A stretch of DNA of 64,000 nucleotides from NCBI GenBank assembly GCA_040222855.1, contig JAVKCD010000019.1, positions 852,912 through 916,911 on the forward strand. Reading direction: 5' to 3'. The position numbers and the translations under genes are program-made. The notes beneath the pieces were generated by a model that ran no database searches, was not told the origin of the DNA, and saw nothing but the letters and a program-made list of their open reading frames with translations. Shown here in pieces: positions 46,753 to 56,012 of this stretch. Source of the stretch: Phycisphaeraceae bacterium. GTDB lineage: Bacteria > Planctomycetota > Phycisphaerae > Phycisphaerales > Phycisphaeraceae. The first letter of the stretch is position 1, and each line of letters starts with the position of its first letter.

Positions 46753-47532
46753 CTAGCTGACCTTTGGAAACAGTTCGTGGTCCAGACGCCCGCCAATGTC
46801 AAGCCCAAGACCATCGGTAACGACGTGTTCACGCCCGGTGTAGGTTGTAGCTTGATCGATAAAGATCACCACGTGAGCCACCCTGTGCTCATCGGTGAAG
46901 TTGGGTGTTGCCATATGGGCGCAGCGTCCATGATGAAACGTGCAGTCACCGGCTCTAAGCGGGACCGTCACCCGCCGGTCCCAGGTCAACTCTGGACAGA
47001 CTCGGAACAGACTGGTCGCATCCTCCAAGTCCTGCTCTTCGAGATCATCACGGAGATGCGAGCCCGGGATAAAGGTCATGCATCCTCGCTCGATGGGCAC
47101 ATCCACCAAGGCGATCCACACTGAGATCGGGTGTGTCGAGTTCGCGTGTGGCCAGTAGGGCTGATCCTGGTGGAACTCGGTTGGCGCACTGTTTTTTGGC
47201 TTCTTGATCAGGAGTTGGTCGTGCCAGAGCCGTAGCGGGACGCCAGCCAGCATCTCAGCGATCTTTCCAAGCGATTTGTTTAGAGTCAGCGCCTTTATCT
47301 TGTCGTCATGCCGCCAGACGTTCACATGCTGGTTGAAGACGGCGGTGCTGTAGTTCACGGTTGACTGGCCTCGTGTATCGAAGTCCATCGCGGCCTGGCG
47401 ATACGCATCGGCTTCTGCCCTTGTTATCAAGCTGGGCACCTGGACAAAGCCGTCTCGCCGATAGGCTTCGATATGCTCCGTGCCAAGGGTTTCCGGTGTT
47501 GTTCGCGATCGCTCCGCATCACTGGTGATCAT
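46753..47532 (-). CDS. Phytanoyl-CoA dioxygenase (PhyH) family protein
   Basis: 259 residues. 2-oxoglutarate/Fe(II) oxygenase features: PTEFHQDQPYWPH (Fe ligands His and Asp), ISVWIALVDVPIERGCMTFI, PGSHLRDDL, then CTFHHGRCAHMATPN (distal His) and DEHRVAHVV (Arg for 2-oxoglutarate). It may oxidise a compatible small molecule or sugar acid; substrate unknown. First gene of a - strand pair with the isomerase-like gene, divergent from the AraC regulator. Confidence 0.9.
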   Translation of the reverse strand: MITSDAERSRTTPETLGTEHIEAYRRDGFVQVPSLITRAEADAYRQAAMDFDTRGQSTVNYSTAVFNQHVNVWRHDDKIKALTLNKSLGKIAEMLAGVPLRLWHDQLLIKKPKNSAPTEFHQDQPYWPHANSTHPISVWIALVDVPIERGCMTFIPGSHLRDDLEEQDLEDATSLFRVCPELTWDRRVTVPLRAGDCTFHHGRCAHMATPNFTDEHRVAHVVIFIDQATTYTGREHVVTDGLGLDIGGRLDHELFPKVS

Positions 47533-47611
47533 GGCGTTTCCTGCAAGCTAGGGTGTTATCGATCGCTTCCCGAGACGAGGAAAGCATGACGCATCCTGCA
47601 GCACATGGTTA

Positions 47612-47653
47612 GGATGATCGTATCTGATTAATGAGATGATCCTGATATCATCC
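47612..47653. promoter_or_regulatory. Nested inverted repeats between PhyH and AraC genes
   Basis: GGATGAT (47612-47618) pairs with ATCATCC (47647-47653), and inside it GATGAT (47635-47640) pairs with ATCATC (47647-47652); GATGATC also occurs twice as direct repeats. They lie 18-60 bp upstream of araC-like start in a 138-bp divergent region, a plausible operator for the AraC protein. Binding is inferred. Confidence 0.5.
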
Positions 47654-47670
47654 AGTCCTGAGCAAGCTCT

Positions 47671-48558
47671 ATGGCGACGGTTCAGACGCTTACATCCAGC
47701 GATATTTCCTGTGATCTTCGCCCAATCCGCGTTCTTGCCGTCAGGAACATCCGGGCCGATGAGTTACACGATCATGACTACCTGGAGATTCAGATGATCA
47801 CGGCTGGCAGGGCCACCCATGTGACTGCCAACGGGTCAGAGATGGTTCGCGCGGGCGATATCCTGATTATCCGGCCCGGCGCGTGGCATGAGTACGCAGC
47901 GACAAGGAACCTTGCCGCCTATGTGCTTTGTATTCGTCACGATGCCCTCCGTAACGATCTGGGGTGGTTAATCTCGGATGCTCGGGCTTTCCGGCTTCTC
48001 TGGTGCCCGGCGCGGGTGCCGGGTTCGCTGGGGATCACTCGCTTGAGCCTCAACCGCAGGGAACGCCTGCGGCTCATCCCATTTCTGAACCAGCTTGCCG
48101 CTCTTGGCGAGGCGGACTGGAACGTGACACGCCTTGAGCAACTAGGCCTTTTCCTCATCATCCTCGATGGTCTTCTCAAGATCTTCGATGATGAGCATGA
48201 TCTGAAGGCTGGTTCGGTGCCCCAGTTGATCGATCAGTTCCACCCGGCTATCGAGCGATCACTGAGGGCCCTCGACAGCAGACCGGCTGAACCCTGGCGA
48301 GTTTCCGACCTCGCCCGTCAGGCCGGGATCGACCCTGCGTATCTCTCTCGGTTGTTTACGCAGCAGATCGGTCTTGCTCCGATGACTTATCTCGCGCGCA
48401 TCCGCGCTGAGCGAGCGGCACGGCTGCTCCTGACCACCAACCGGACGATTCAGCAGATCGCCTGTGAGGTGGGCTGGGATGATCCGACCTACTTTGCCAG
48501 ACGCTTCAAGCATCACTTCGGCATATCAGCCAAGCTGTATCGGCAGCGGGCACGCTGA
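47671..48558 (+). CDS. AraC-family transcriptional regulator
   Basis: 295 residues. N-terminal cupin domain (HDHDYLEIQMITAGRATHVT, GDILIIRPGAWHEY) and C-terminal two helix-turn-helix domain: WRVSDLARQAGIDPAYLSRL, then FTQQIGLAPMTYLARIRAER, AARLLLTTNRTIQQIACEVG and WDDPTYFARRFKHHFG. It is divergent from the PhyH/isomerase operon and likely controls it in response to a small ligand bound by the cupin. Confidence 0.93.
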   Translation: MATVQTLTSSDISCDLRPIRVLAVRNIRADELHDHDYLEIQMITAGRATHVTANGSEMVRAGDILIIRPGAWHEYAATRNLAAYVLCIRHDALRNDLGWLISDARAFRLLWCPARVPGSLGITRLSLNRRERLRLIPFLNQLAALGEADWNVTRLEQLGLFLIILDGLLKIFDDEHDLKAGSVPQLIDQFHPAIERSLRALDSRPAEPWRVSDLARQAGIDPAYLSRLFTQQIGLAPMTYLARIRAERAARLLLTTNRTIQQIACEVGWDDPTYFARRFKHHFGISAKLYRQRAR

Positions 48559-48727
48559 GCTGCATCAGGTCGGAATACCTAGCCTTTTAGTTGATCCCGT
48601 ACCCCGAACAGCCCATTTTGACATCTGAGCGTTGCTGTTTGGGAACAGTGGTTCTGTGGGTTATTCTTATGCCTGTGTGCTCAGCCGTAACAGCACCTCG
48701 CCACGCCGATCCAATCGGGAAAATCTC

Positions 48728-50041
48728 ATGCTCCGGACTGCCTTCCACCCTATCTGTCTGATCGCTGCCCTGCTGTTGGCGTCGGCATCCCCGTCACACG
48801 CCATCACGCTCGACGCCAGCTTCGACCATGCTTCTCTCGAATCGTGGTCCATCGGTGGCGGGCAACGCGGAGGCAGCACCGTCAACCTCGTAGGCCGTGA
48901 CAACTACTATGGCGGGGGTCGCTGGCGTTGGCTTCACTTTAAAGCCTCCGATGTTCTCAATGTCGCGCCGCGCTTCAACATCTCGGATAACTTTGCTGGC
49001 GGCGGTTCACGGCTCGACAACCACGCGATGGTCTGGTCGTACGATCAGGAGAACTGGCACTACTTCGACAACAACAACCGGACCGTCGGCAACTATCAGT
49101 TCTCCAACAGCACACGATTCGAGCAGAACGAGGTGTACGTCGCCTACGCCTTTCCTTACTCCTACGGCATGTCCGCTGCTCACAGCCAGCAGGTCCTTAA
49201 CAGCCCGTGGGCTGCACCGACCTCATCGGGCGACGCCAACGGCGTCATCGGCCTCTCGCCCGGCGGCATCGACGATCTTGGGCGCACGGTCGATCCGCGC
49301 GAGATCTATGCCTACCGGATCACCAACCCGGCCACCGACAACCCGCGACTGCGTAAGAACAAAGTCGTCGTGATGACCGGGATGCACGCGGGCGAAACCC
49401 TCGGCACACACACGTATCAGGGTCTCATCGATTGGTTGATCTCCGACGACCCGGTTGCCGCGAAGCTCCGCAATATCACGGAGATTTTCGCTTACCCGAC
49501 GGCCAATCCTGATGGGCGTTTCGCGGGTAACAGCCGGGCGACTGTGCAGAATCCCAACACAGAGCCCAACGGCCGCTGGAACCCCGGGCTCTGGACCGGG
49601 CACGATGACATCAGGATCAACGGCGAAGCCATGCAGGTCGATATCACCTCGACACCCGGCAACGTGGTGGATTACTTCATCGACTTCCACTCGACGATCC
49701 CCGCGTTCCCCGGCGATGATTTTGCCTTCATCGAAGAAGACCAGGGCGATGACCAGAGCCCCTTCTGGCAGGCACTACTCCAGATCCAGCCCAACATCCT
49801 GCAGACCGACTCCTCGGGCACGAGTTGGACCTCCGCGAACTTCGCCGAGGCCTTCCTCAACGCTGAGGTCGATATCACCTTCGAGACCCAGTTCGGTTTT
49901 CAGCGACCCCTGGCTTACTACCACGAGATGGGCAAGAACTTTGGCCTTGCCCTGGCGCAGGGTTATGGCATCACGATCCCCGAGCCCGCCTCGGCGCTCC
50001 TCCTCGTAGGCCTCGCCGCCGCCTTCGCCCGTCGCCGCTGA
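48728..50041 (+). CDS. Secreted M14-family zinc carboxypeptidase with PEP-CTERM tail
   Basis: 437 residues from ATG 48728 (frame open to 48632). Signal peptide (FHPICLIAALLLASASPSHA). An N-terminal beta-sandwich about 23-180 (like the M14 prodomain or a CBM-like module: WLHFKASDVLNVAPRFNISD) precedes the carboxypeptidase domain: zinc ligands in TGMHAGETLGTH (H219, E222) and DFHSTIPAF (H319), YPTANPDGRF, and the general base Glu in DITFETQFG (about 384). The C-terminus is PEPASALLLVGLAAAFARRR, a PEP-CTERM signal. It probably digests proteins or peptidoglycan at the surface. Confidence 0.9.
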   Translation: MLRTAFHPICLIAALLLASASPSHAITLDASFDHASLESWSIGGGQRGGSTVNLVGRDNYYGGGRWRWLHFKASDVLNVAPRFNISDNFAGGGSRLDNHAMVWSYDQENWHYFDNNNRTVGNYQFSNSTRFEQNEVYVAYAFPYSYGMSAAHSQQVLNSPWAAPTSSGDANGVIGLSPGGIDDLGRTVDPREIYAYRITNPATDNPRLRKNKVVVMTGMHAGETLGTHTYQGLIDWLISDDPVAAKLRNITEIFAYPTANPDGRFAGNSRATVQNPNTEPNGRWNPGLWTGHDDIRINGEAMQVDITSTPGNVVDYFIDFHSTIPAFPGDDFAFIEEDQGDDQSPFWQALLQIQPNILQTDSSGTSWTSANFAEAFLNAEVDITFETQFGFQRPLAYYHEMGKNFGLALAQGYGITIPEPASALLLVGLAAAFARRR

Positions 50042-50159
50042 GAGCACGGGCAGATAACTGAATAATCATGATTAACCATCGCTTTAGCATGGCCAACCGG
50101 TTAGGCTGAATTAGCCTGTCACAGATACGCAGCCCGCCACATCCACCGGAGAAGAGACC

Positions 50160-53030
50160 ATGCCGCGCACCCACCACCTGGCCACCGCAGCGCTCCTGGC
50201 CGCAGCGCTAGCCACTGCCAGCCACGCCCAGACCGCCTACTTCTCCATCGAAGGCGAAATCACCGCCGAACTCGGCCAGCACAACATCTTCTTCGACCTG
50301 ACACGACCCGTCTCCACCTCCGAAGAACTCCGCTTCGAAACCTGGGGCTCCGCAGGTGGGTTCAACGCCGCCGGTAACTTCATCAATGCCTCGTCCGTCG
50401 ATTCCTTCCTGGAGTTCTTCGATTCCGACAACGCCATCGGTGCCAGCAACGACGACGGCGCCGTCGGACCAACCCGCAACCTCGATTCACTCCTGAGCTG
50501 GCCCGGCGTCGCCGAAAGCGGCGGCACACTCCCCGCAACCGGACTCCCCGCCGCTCTGGCCAACCGCCTCAAGTTCCGCGACTTCGCCGACAATTCGACC
50601 GGCACCTGGGCCGTCGACCTCGTCGGACCCGCCGACGCCCTCCAACTCCTCACCCTCGTCCCCGATGCAGCCAACCCCGGCGGCGTCAGCGTCGTCGATC
50701 GGATCTCTATCGGCACCGATGTCCAAGGCGGAACCCCAGCCACATGGAACTGGATCAGCTTCGCAACCCTCGAAGTCCAGGACACCATCGTCGTCGCACC
50801 AACCGGCAACGCCGTCCTCAACATCCCCCTCGGCCGCATCAACGCAGGCATCCTGGGCCTCGACGTCAAAGAAGGCGGCACCGTCAACATCCAGGGAGGC
50901 ACCCTAGGCGGCGAAAGCCCTTCCGTCCGAGGACAGATGAACCTGACCGCCGGCTCCATCGAAACCCCCGGTATCTTCCTCTTCGACGGTGAACTCAAGA
51001 TCGATGGCGGGACGCTCAATCTCGGCGGCCTCGGCGTCAGAGTCGTTGGCGGTCAAATGACCGTCAACACCCCCTTCACGGTCAGCAGCAACAGCCGTAT
51101 CAGGGCCACCGGCAGCAACAGCACCGTGACCTTCAACGACAATGTGACGGTCTCCAGCGATCTCATCATCGAAACCAACGCCAACCTGAGTCTCGCACCA
51201 AACACCAACCTCCACATGACCGGAGGCCTCTTCCGCCACGAAGATCAGCTGATCTTGGCAAACGGCAAGTCCATCACCATGGACAGCAGCTCCGCCCGTA
51301 TCGAAATGCCCAGCGGACTCCGCTTCGATACCGCCACCCTCGAAGTCGATGCCGGAACTGTCGACCTCGAAGACAGCCTCTTCCAGGTCGGCATCTTCGA
51401 AAACAGCACCGCCACCTTCAGCGGGCCCGACTCAAAACTGGTGAACGCCAGAACCCGCATCGGCTTCGGCGGAGGAACCGGCACCCTGACCTTCGACAAC
51501 AACGCCACCGGCAACACCCTCCGCGACGTCGAGATCAACCTCTTCGACAACGACGGAAACACCGGCAGACTCGTAGTCCTCAGCGGCTCCGAGGTCACCA
51601 CCAACAATGTCTTCTTAGGCACCGGCTTTTCAAACAGCACCAGCAAAATCACGGTCGATGACGCCACGTTCAATCAATCGGCAGGAGCCAGCCTGACCAT
51701 CGGGGCCGCAGGCGCTTCCGGGACAGCCACACTCGATCTGGACAACAACGCCAACTTCAACACCGGCCATCAGGGAGCCACCGTCCACACCAACGGCCTC
51801 ATCACCATCGACGCCAGCTCAAAACTCCTCGTCAACGGCCCCATAGATCTCATCGGCGGACGCCTCACAGCCGCAGGCTTCCAGTCCCTCGACCTCGCCG
51901 GCAACATCACCGTCACCGCATCACAGAACGCCTCCTTGGAGTTCAACACCTCTTACGCCTTCGGTGGGAACAACACCGTCAACATCACCGACGGCTCGAC
52001 ATGGAACATCGATAACTTCCTCGACGTCGCCAACAGCATCGGCGACGCCACGCTCAACATCCTCGGGTCGAACAGCCGCGTCGTGACCAACCTCACCTCG
52101 CCCACCCGGGCGGACTGGGGCCTCAGCGGATCGACGGCCAACGTCACCATCGCCGATTCCGGCAGCCTCAAAGTCAACGCCACAAGCCTCAACCTCAGCA
52201 ACAGCTTCTTGCCCGGCGTCGTCAACCTCCGACTCGAAACCGCTGGCTCCCTCATCGCGAGCGATGTCAACATCAACGAAGGCGCCACCGTCCAACTCGA
52301 CTTCGGCACCACCTTCACCTCACTGGGCTCGATCAGCCTCAACCCCAACGGATCCATCATCGGCAGCGGAACCATCGACGTCCTCTCTGGCCTCACCAAC
52401 AACGGAACCCTCGACCCCCAATCTCTCAGCACCTACAACGGCCTCGAAGAACTCACCCTCTTCGGCAGCTACACCCAGACCGCCACTGGCGTCATCCGCT
52501 TCGACACCATCGACGGCGACGCCACCCTCCTCGACGCCATCGGCATCAACGGCGTCGCCACACTCGCCGGCGAACTCGCCTTCGTCTCCAACGACCCCCT
52601 CCTAGACTTCGGCCTCCTCCCCCTCTACTCCCACGACCCCCTCGGCGGGCTCTTCTTCAACACCGAGAACGCCTACACCGGCATCTTCCGAATCACCGGC
52701 AACCTCCTCGGCGACGGAACCGGACTCGCCGTCATCTACAACGAGGACAGCATCGACATCTTCCGCGGTCTCGTCGGCGACACCGACGGCTCACAGGTCA
52801 TCGACCTCATCGACCTCTCCACCCTTGCCTCCAACTTCGGATCCAGCACCGCCACATGGAACATGGGCGACTTCAACGGCGACAACACCATCGACCTCAT
52901 CGACCTCTCCCTCCTCGCCTCCAACTTCGGCGAGTCCGCTCCCTCTATCCCCGAGCCGGCATCGGCCGCCCTGGTACTGCTATTGGCCGCTTGCCTGCGA
53001 CGCCCGGATCAACAGCAATTCGGGCAATGA
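50160..53030 (+). CDS. Large secreted beta-helix/autotransporter-repeat protein with dockerin-like repeats and PEP-CTERM tail
   Basis: 956 residues from ATG 50160 behind GGAGAAGAG. Signal peptide (LATAALLAAALATASHA). The body from about 210 to 860 is built of short Gly/Asn/Thr-rich strands such as GTLTFDNNATGNTLRDVEIN and VVLSGSEVTTNNVFLGTGF, the pattern of passenger-associated repeats and parallel beta-helices. Residues 871-925 hold two dockerin-like calcium loops (GDTDGSQVIDLIDLSTLASN and GDFNGDNTIDLIDLSLLASN). The end is PEPASAALVLLLAACLRR, a PEP-CTERM signal. A large surface or adhesin-like protein. Confidence 0.88.
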   Translation: MPRTHHLATAALLAAALATASHAQTAYFSIEGEITAELGQHNIFFDLTRPVSTSEELRFETWGSAGGFNAAGNFINASSVDSFLEFFDSDNAIGASNDDGAVGPTRNLDSLLSWPGVAESGGTLPATGLPAALANRLKFRDFADNSTGTWAVDLVGPADALQLLTLVPDAANPGGVSVVDRISIGTDVQGGTPATWNWISFATLEVQDTIVVAPTGNAVLNIPLGRINAGILGLDVKEGGTVNIQGGTLGGESPSVRGQMNLTAGSIETPGIFLFDGELKIDGGTLNLGGLGVRVVGGQMTVNTPFTVSSNSRIRATGSNSTVTFNDNVTVSSDLIIETNANLSLAPNTNLHMTGGLFRHEDQLILANGKSITMDSSSARIEMPSGLRFDTATLEVDAGTVDLEDSLFQVGIFENSTATFSGPDSKLVNARTRIGFGGGTGTLTFDNNATGNTLRDVEINLFDNDGNTGRLVVLSGSEVTTNNVFLGTGFSNSTSKITVDDATFNQSAGASLTIGAAGASGTATLDLDNNANFNTGHQGATVHTNGLITIDASSKLLVNGPIDLIGGRLTAAGFQSLDLAGNITVTASQNASLEFNTSYAFGGNNTVNITDGSTWNIDNFLDVANSIGDATLNILGSNSRVVTNLTSPTRADWGLSGSTANVTIADSGSLKVNATSLNLSNSFLPGVVNLRLETAGSLIASDVNINEGATVQLDFGTTFTSLGSISLNPNGSIIGSGTIDVLSGLTNNGTLDPQSLSTYNGLEELTLFGSYTQTATGVIRFDTIDGDATLLDAIGINGVATLAGELAFVSNDPLLDFGLLPLYSHDPLGGLFFNTENAYTGIFRITGNLLGDGTGLAVIYNEDSIDIFRGLVGDTDGSQVIDLIDLSTLASNFGSSTATWNMGDFNGDNTIDLIDLSLLASNFGESAPSIPEPASAALVLLLAACLRRPDQQQFGQ

Positions 53031-53140
53031 AACACTCCATGTAACGCTTGTGTCACTGGTTTCTCTCCAGTTTGAGGCTACACTTTCTACGCGTAAACCC
53101 GGTAGTGCTTGTTTCCTGATGATTTGGGGTGATTTAACAG

Positions 53141-54700
53141 ATGCTTAATCAGTTCCGCATCGTGCAGTTTTTTCTGATTTGTTTCTTTATCGTGACTTCC
53201 ACAAGTGGGGCCAACCCACTGGACCGTCCCGGATTCGAGTTCGCCTGGGAGGATGCTTTTGATGGCAGCTTCCTCGATACCGGCAGATGGAACGCTCTGA
53301 ATCGTCGCAACAGCTTCAACAACGAGAAGCAGTATTATCGGCCTGAGCAGGTCAGCGTTACTGGCGGCAACCTCATCCTGACCGCGACGGATGAGGCGCT
53401 CGATGGCAAGGCCTACCGATCCGGGCTCGTCCGGACCATCGAGGAGCAGACCTACGGCCGCTGGGAAATCCGGGCCAATCTCCCGACCACTCAGGGTATG
53501 TGGCCGGCCATCTGGCTTCTTCCCAGGACGGCACCCTGGCCGACAGGCGGGGAGATCGACATCATGGAGAACCGTGGGTCCAACCCCTTCGTCACCTCCA
53601 GCGCCTACCACTGGGGACCGAGTTGGCCCTCCAACTTTGTCTACGGCGAGTATCAGGAATCCAGTGCGCAAGGTGATCCCGTGAACTTCCACGAGTCCTT
53701 CAACACCTACGCCGTCGAGTGGGAGCCCGAGGAGATTCGCTATTACGTGAACGACAATCTCCATTTCACCGTGCACGAATCGGTCGCACCGATCTCCAGC
53801 ACGCCGATGTCACTGATCATCAACCTCGCAATTGGCGGAGACTTCGGCGGAGACCCCAACGGCTCGACCCAGTTCCCTCAGGAGATGCAGGTCGATTACG
53901 TTCGGGTGTGGGAGCTGGGTGATCAGGCGTCAAAACCCCCGTTCGTCGCCGGGCCAAACATGATCCCCGGCAACAGCTTTGAATCAGAATCTGGAGGGCT
54001 CAGCGGCTGGATTCGGTTCGGCGGCGGGCCCAACGTCGCTCTCTCGTCTCAAGAAGCCCTCGTGGGTGATGAGTCACTCAAGGTCTTCGGTAACAATGGG
54101 AGCTCAACCAACTACTCGGGCGTCGCTCGTGGCTTCGCGGTCGAGCCCGGCCAGCGACTGCGATTTTCGACCCAAGCCCTCGTATCGAGCGAGGACCCTC
54201 TCGTGGGGGACAACTACCTCGATATGAAGATCGAGTTCTACAGCCAGTTTGGCGGGGGCTACGGCACTCCGGCGATGATTTCCATTCTTGACACTCAGAT
54301 TGCCAACAGTGACACGGTTTTAGATGACTGGCTCTATCATCAAATTGAAGGTATTGCACCGGCCAACGCAGTCGAAGCAAGAGTGGTGTTTGTGTTTGCG
54401 CAACTCGATCGTAATCCGGGATCGGTTTACCTCGACGGCACGAGTCTTCAACTCCTTCAGGAGGCGATCCCTGGCGACGCCAACGCTGATGGCGAGGTCA
54501 ACCTCATCGATCTCTCTGAGCTAGCGGCCAACTTCAATCAAACCGGCAACTGGGCTCAGGGCGATTTCAATGCCGACAACACGATTGACCTGATCGATCT
54601 CTCGCTGCTTGCCGTATCCTTTGGCCAGCCCAGCACCCCGACACCCGAGCCAGCCTCGGCCATCCTCTTTGCCGTCGTGGGTCTTGCTTTGCGGCGATGA
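53141..54700 (+). CDS. Secreted GH16 beta-glucanase with carbohydrate module, dockerin-like repeats and PEP-CTERM tail
   Basis: 519 residues. Signal peptide (IVQFFLICFFIVTSTSG). GH16 domain about 28-262: WEDAFDGSFLDTGRWN, EKQYYRPEQVSVTGGNLIL, GRWEIRANLPTTQGMWPAIW and the catalytic stretch GGEIDIMENRG (about 136-146, nucleophile and acid Glu). A CBM-like sandwich about 272-435 (NNGSSTNYSGVARGFAVEPG) is followed by dockerin-like repeats (GDANADGEVNLIDLSELAAN, GDFNADNTIDLIDLSLLAVS) and PEPASAILFAVVGLALRR. It likely cuts laminarin or another beta-1,3/1,4-glucan outside the cell. No transporter is next to it. Confidence 0.93.
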   Translation: MLNQFRIVQFFLICFFIVTSTSGANPLDRPGFEFAWEDAFDGSFLDTGRWNALNRRNSFNNEKQYYRPEQVSVTGGNLILTATDEALDGKAYRSGLVRTIEEQTYGRWEIRANLPTTQGMWPAIWLLPRTAPWPTGGEIDIMENRGSNPFVTSSAYHWGPSWPSNFVYGEYQESSAQGDPVNFHESFNTYAVEWEPEEIRYYVNDNLHFTVHESVAPISSTPMSLIINLAIGGDFGGDPNGSTQFPQEMQVDYVRVWELGDQASKPPFVAGPNMIPGNSFESESGGLSGWIRFGGGPNVALSSQEALVGDESLKVFGNNGSSTNYSGVARGFAVEPGQRLRFSTQALVSSEDPLVGDNYLDMKIEFYSQFGGGYGTPAMISILDTQIANSDTVLDDWLYHQIEGIAPANAVEARVVFVFAQLDRNPGSVYLDGTSLQLLQEAIPGDANADGEVNLIDLSELAANFNQTGNWAQGDFNADNTIDLIDLSLLAVSFGQPSTPTPEPASAILFAVVGLALRR

Positions 54701-54851
54701 TCACACACAGCAGCCAGAGATTGTGATCACGCGGCAGCAGGCAACTCACGCCGATCAACTCTGTTCAGGCTCAACGCCTCTGCGACCAGGTGAACACACG
54801 CCACCGAGTGCGACCTCTTGGGCTCCGCCTGAACAAACTCGATGCCTACGA

Positions 54852-55125
54852 TCAGTAGATTATCGTTAAATGCTCGACACGACGGACCACAGCCCGCGTC
54901 TCTTTCGTTTCTCCCTCAACGCGGTCCAGACGAAGATTGATGTACATCCCGACCTCGGGGTGATGCGCCCCACGCCATGCGTACCCGCAACCTTCTTCGG
55001 AAGATTCCAGCAGCCAGCCCATCTCGTAGGATTGCGCGTGATTACCCCGCTGCCAAGGCCAGCAGGAGCAACTTCTGATGTTCGAGGTTGTCTTCCGCCA
55101 GTAGTATCTTGTGATGAGCCATCAT
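54852..55125 (-). pseudogene. Remnants of a response-regulator gene and an unidentified, PilZ-like C-terminal frame
   Basis: On the - strand ATG 55125 opens 27 codons reading MAHHKILLAEDNLEHQKL... then LLLALAAG before TAA (55042-55044). This is the start of a receiver domain (ILLAEDN, the acidic pair), cut short. In the next frame an unbroken stretch to TGA 54852 ends with SYEMGWLLESSEEGCGYAWRG, then HHPEVGMYINLRLDRVEGET and VRRVEHLTIIY, which looks coding and faintly like a PilZ domain end. Together they appear to be decayed pieces of one or two genes between the GH16 gene and the tRNA-Gly scrap. No complete domain survives. Confidence 0.55.
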
Positions 55126-55435
55126 GCTTCTCCAGTACCCGATAAGTTGATCAGACTTGACACGAAGTCAGTCAAATCATTCAGGAGCCATTCCGGGCAG
55201 TTATTATTGGCCCTACCCGTCTGTATCGGACGTAAGGATCACCCGACCTAGGCACCAGCTAGCAAGCCTAAACAGGCCAGCAGACCAACACCGCAACCAC
55301 CAGCACCGACGGACTCATTAGTAAGCAACTCAAGCAGCCCCACAAGCTACAGGACGTCATCCAACCCCCAAGCGGTCAACTCAACCCCACCCCCACCATG
55401 CCTCAGACCCTCAACAGGCAACCCTCAGAACCAAA
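55126..55435. other. Intergenic region without recognisable gene
   Basis: About 310 bp lacking credible coding frames, tRNA or hairpins. It becomes C-rich and G-poor on the + strand from about 55245, right up to the tRNA-Gly remnant. Nothing else is seen. Confidence 0.5.
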
Positions 55436-55481
55436 AGCGGGCGAAGGGACTCGAACCCTCAACATTCAGCTTGGAAGGCGA
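55436..55481 (-). other. 3' fragment of tRNA-Gly (TCC), att-site-like scar
   Basis: The - strand reads from the anticodon loop CTTCCAA through GCTGA, T arm GAGGG-TTCGAGT-CCCTT and acceptor CGCCCGC to the discriminator, matching the 3' half of tRNA-Gly(TCC). The 5' half (GCGGGCG, D arm) is absent; identity breaks just before the anticodon loop. Integrases that use tRNA genes leave exactly such a 3' copy at the far end of the element. The intact tRNA is not in this window. Confidence 0.65.
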
Positions 55482-55686
55482 GCGAGTTTCTGCGCAAAGT
55501 CTAGATGAGGCTGCTGTTTATGAATCAGGCGATCTAACCCCCAGCGTTAGTCCCAGCGATAGTGATTCGGCAGGGTTTGTAGACGCGGATCTTGCTCAAC
55601 TTGTCGAGGTCTGGACTGAGCTTCCTCAAGCAGTACGCCAAGCGATCATGACGCTGATCAAGCTGTCAGGACCTGACAAACCATGA
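55471..55686 (+). CDS. Short ORF, possible 3' remnant of an integrase gene
   Basis: 71 residues, beginning inside the tRNA-Gly fragment. Its C-terminal part, DADLAQLVEVWTELPQAVRQ and AIMTLIKLSG, resembles the tail found at the end of some planctomycete and actinobacterial tyrosine integrases (x-LVxxWPxLPxxVRxAI), but no catalytic residues are included. N-terminal residues look random. If it is an integrase tail, it fits a decayed element edge beside the att-like tRNA piece. Weak evidence. Confidence 0.3.
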   Translation: MEGERVSAQSLDEAAVYESGDLTPSVSPSDSDSAGFVDADLAQLVEVWTELPQAVRQAIMTLIKLSGPDKP

Positions 55687-56012
55687 GTTCGAGATGGTGA
55701 GTGTGGGGTTTCTTGACCAGTACGTATAAAAGATCACCTGAGTGTCCCCGTCCCCGAAACCTCTAGGTGTCGCATAGCAACCGAGGTTCTGGGGACAGAT
55801 GTGTTTTTCAGTCAGACCTGTGGCCAAGAAAGTGAAGAGGTTGAAAGTTAAGTCGGTCGCTGGCGCATCTGAAAGCTCTTCGAACTGGCCTAGGCTGAGG
55901 GGCATTTCGGAGGCCATGCACACGTGGGCCCTTCACTTCATCTGGCCTGCCCCCCTCAATCTGGTCCGATTCTTAGACTTAGTTCTGAGGGATGGATTAT
56001 GGAGGCTCAGAC

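Noticed and set aside
52770-54620. Repeat array resembling CRISPR
   Set aside because: Similar short DNA words come from dockerin-like protein repeats (GDxNxDNTIDLIDLS); there are only two copies per gene and no spacers.
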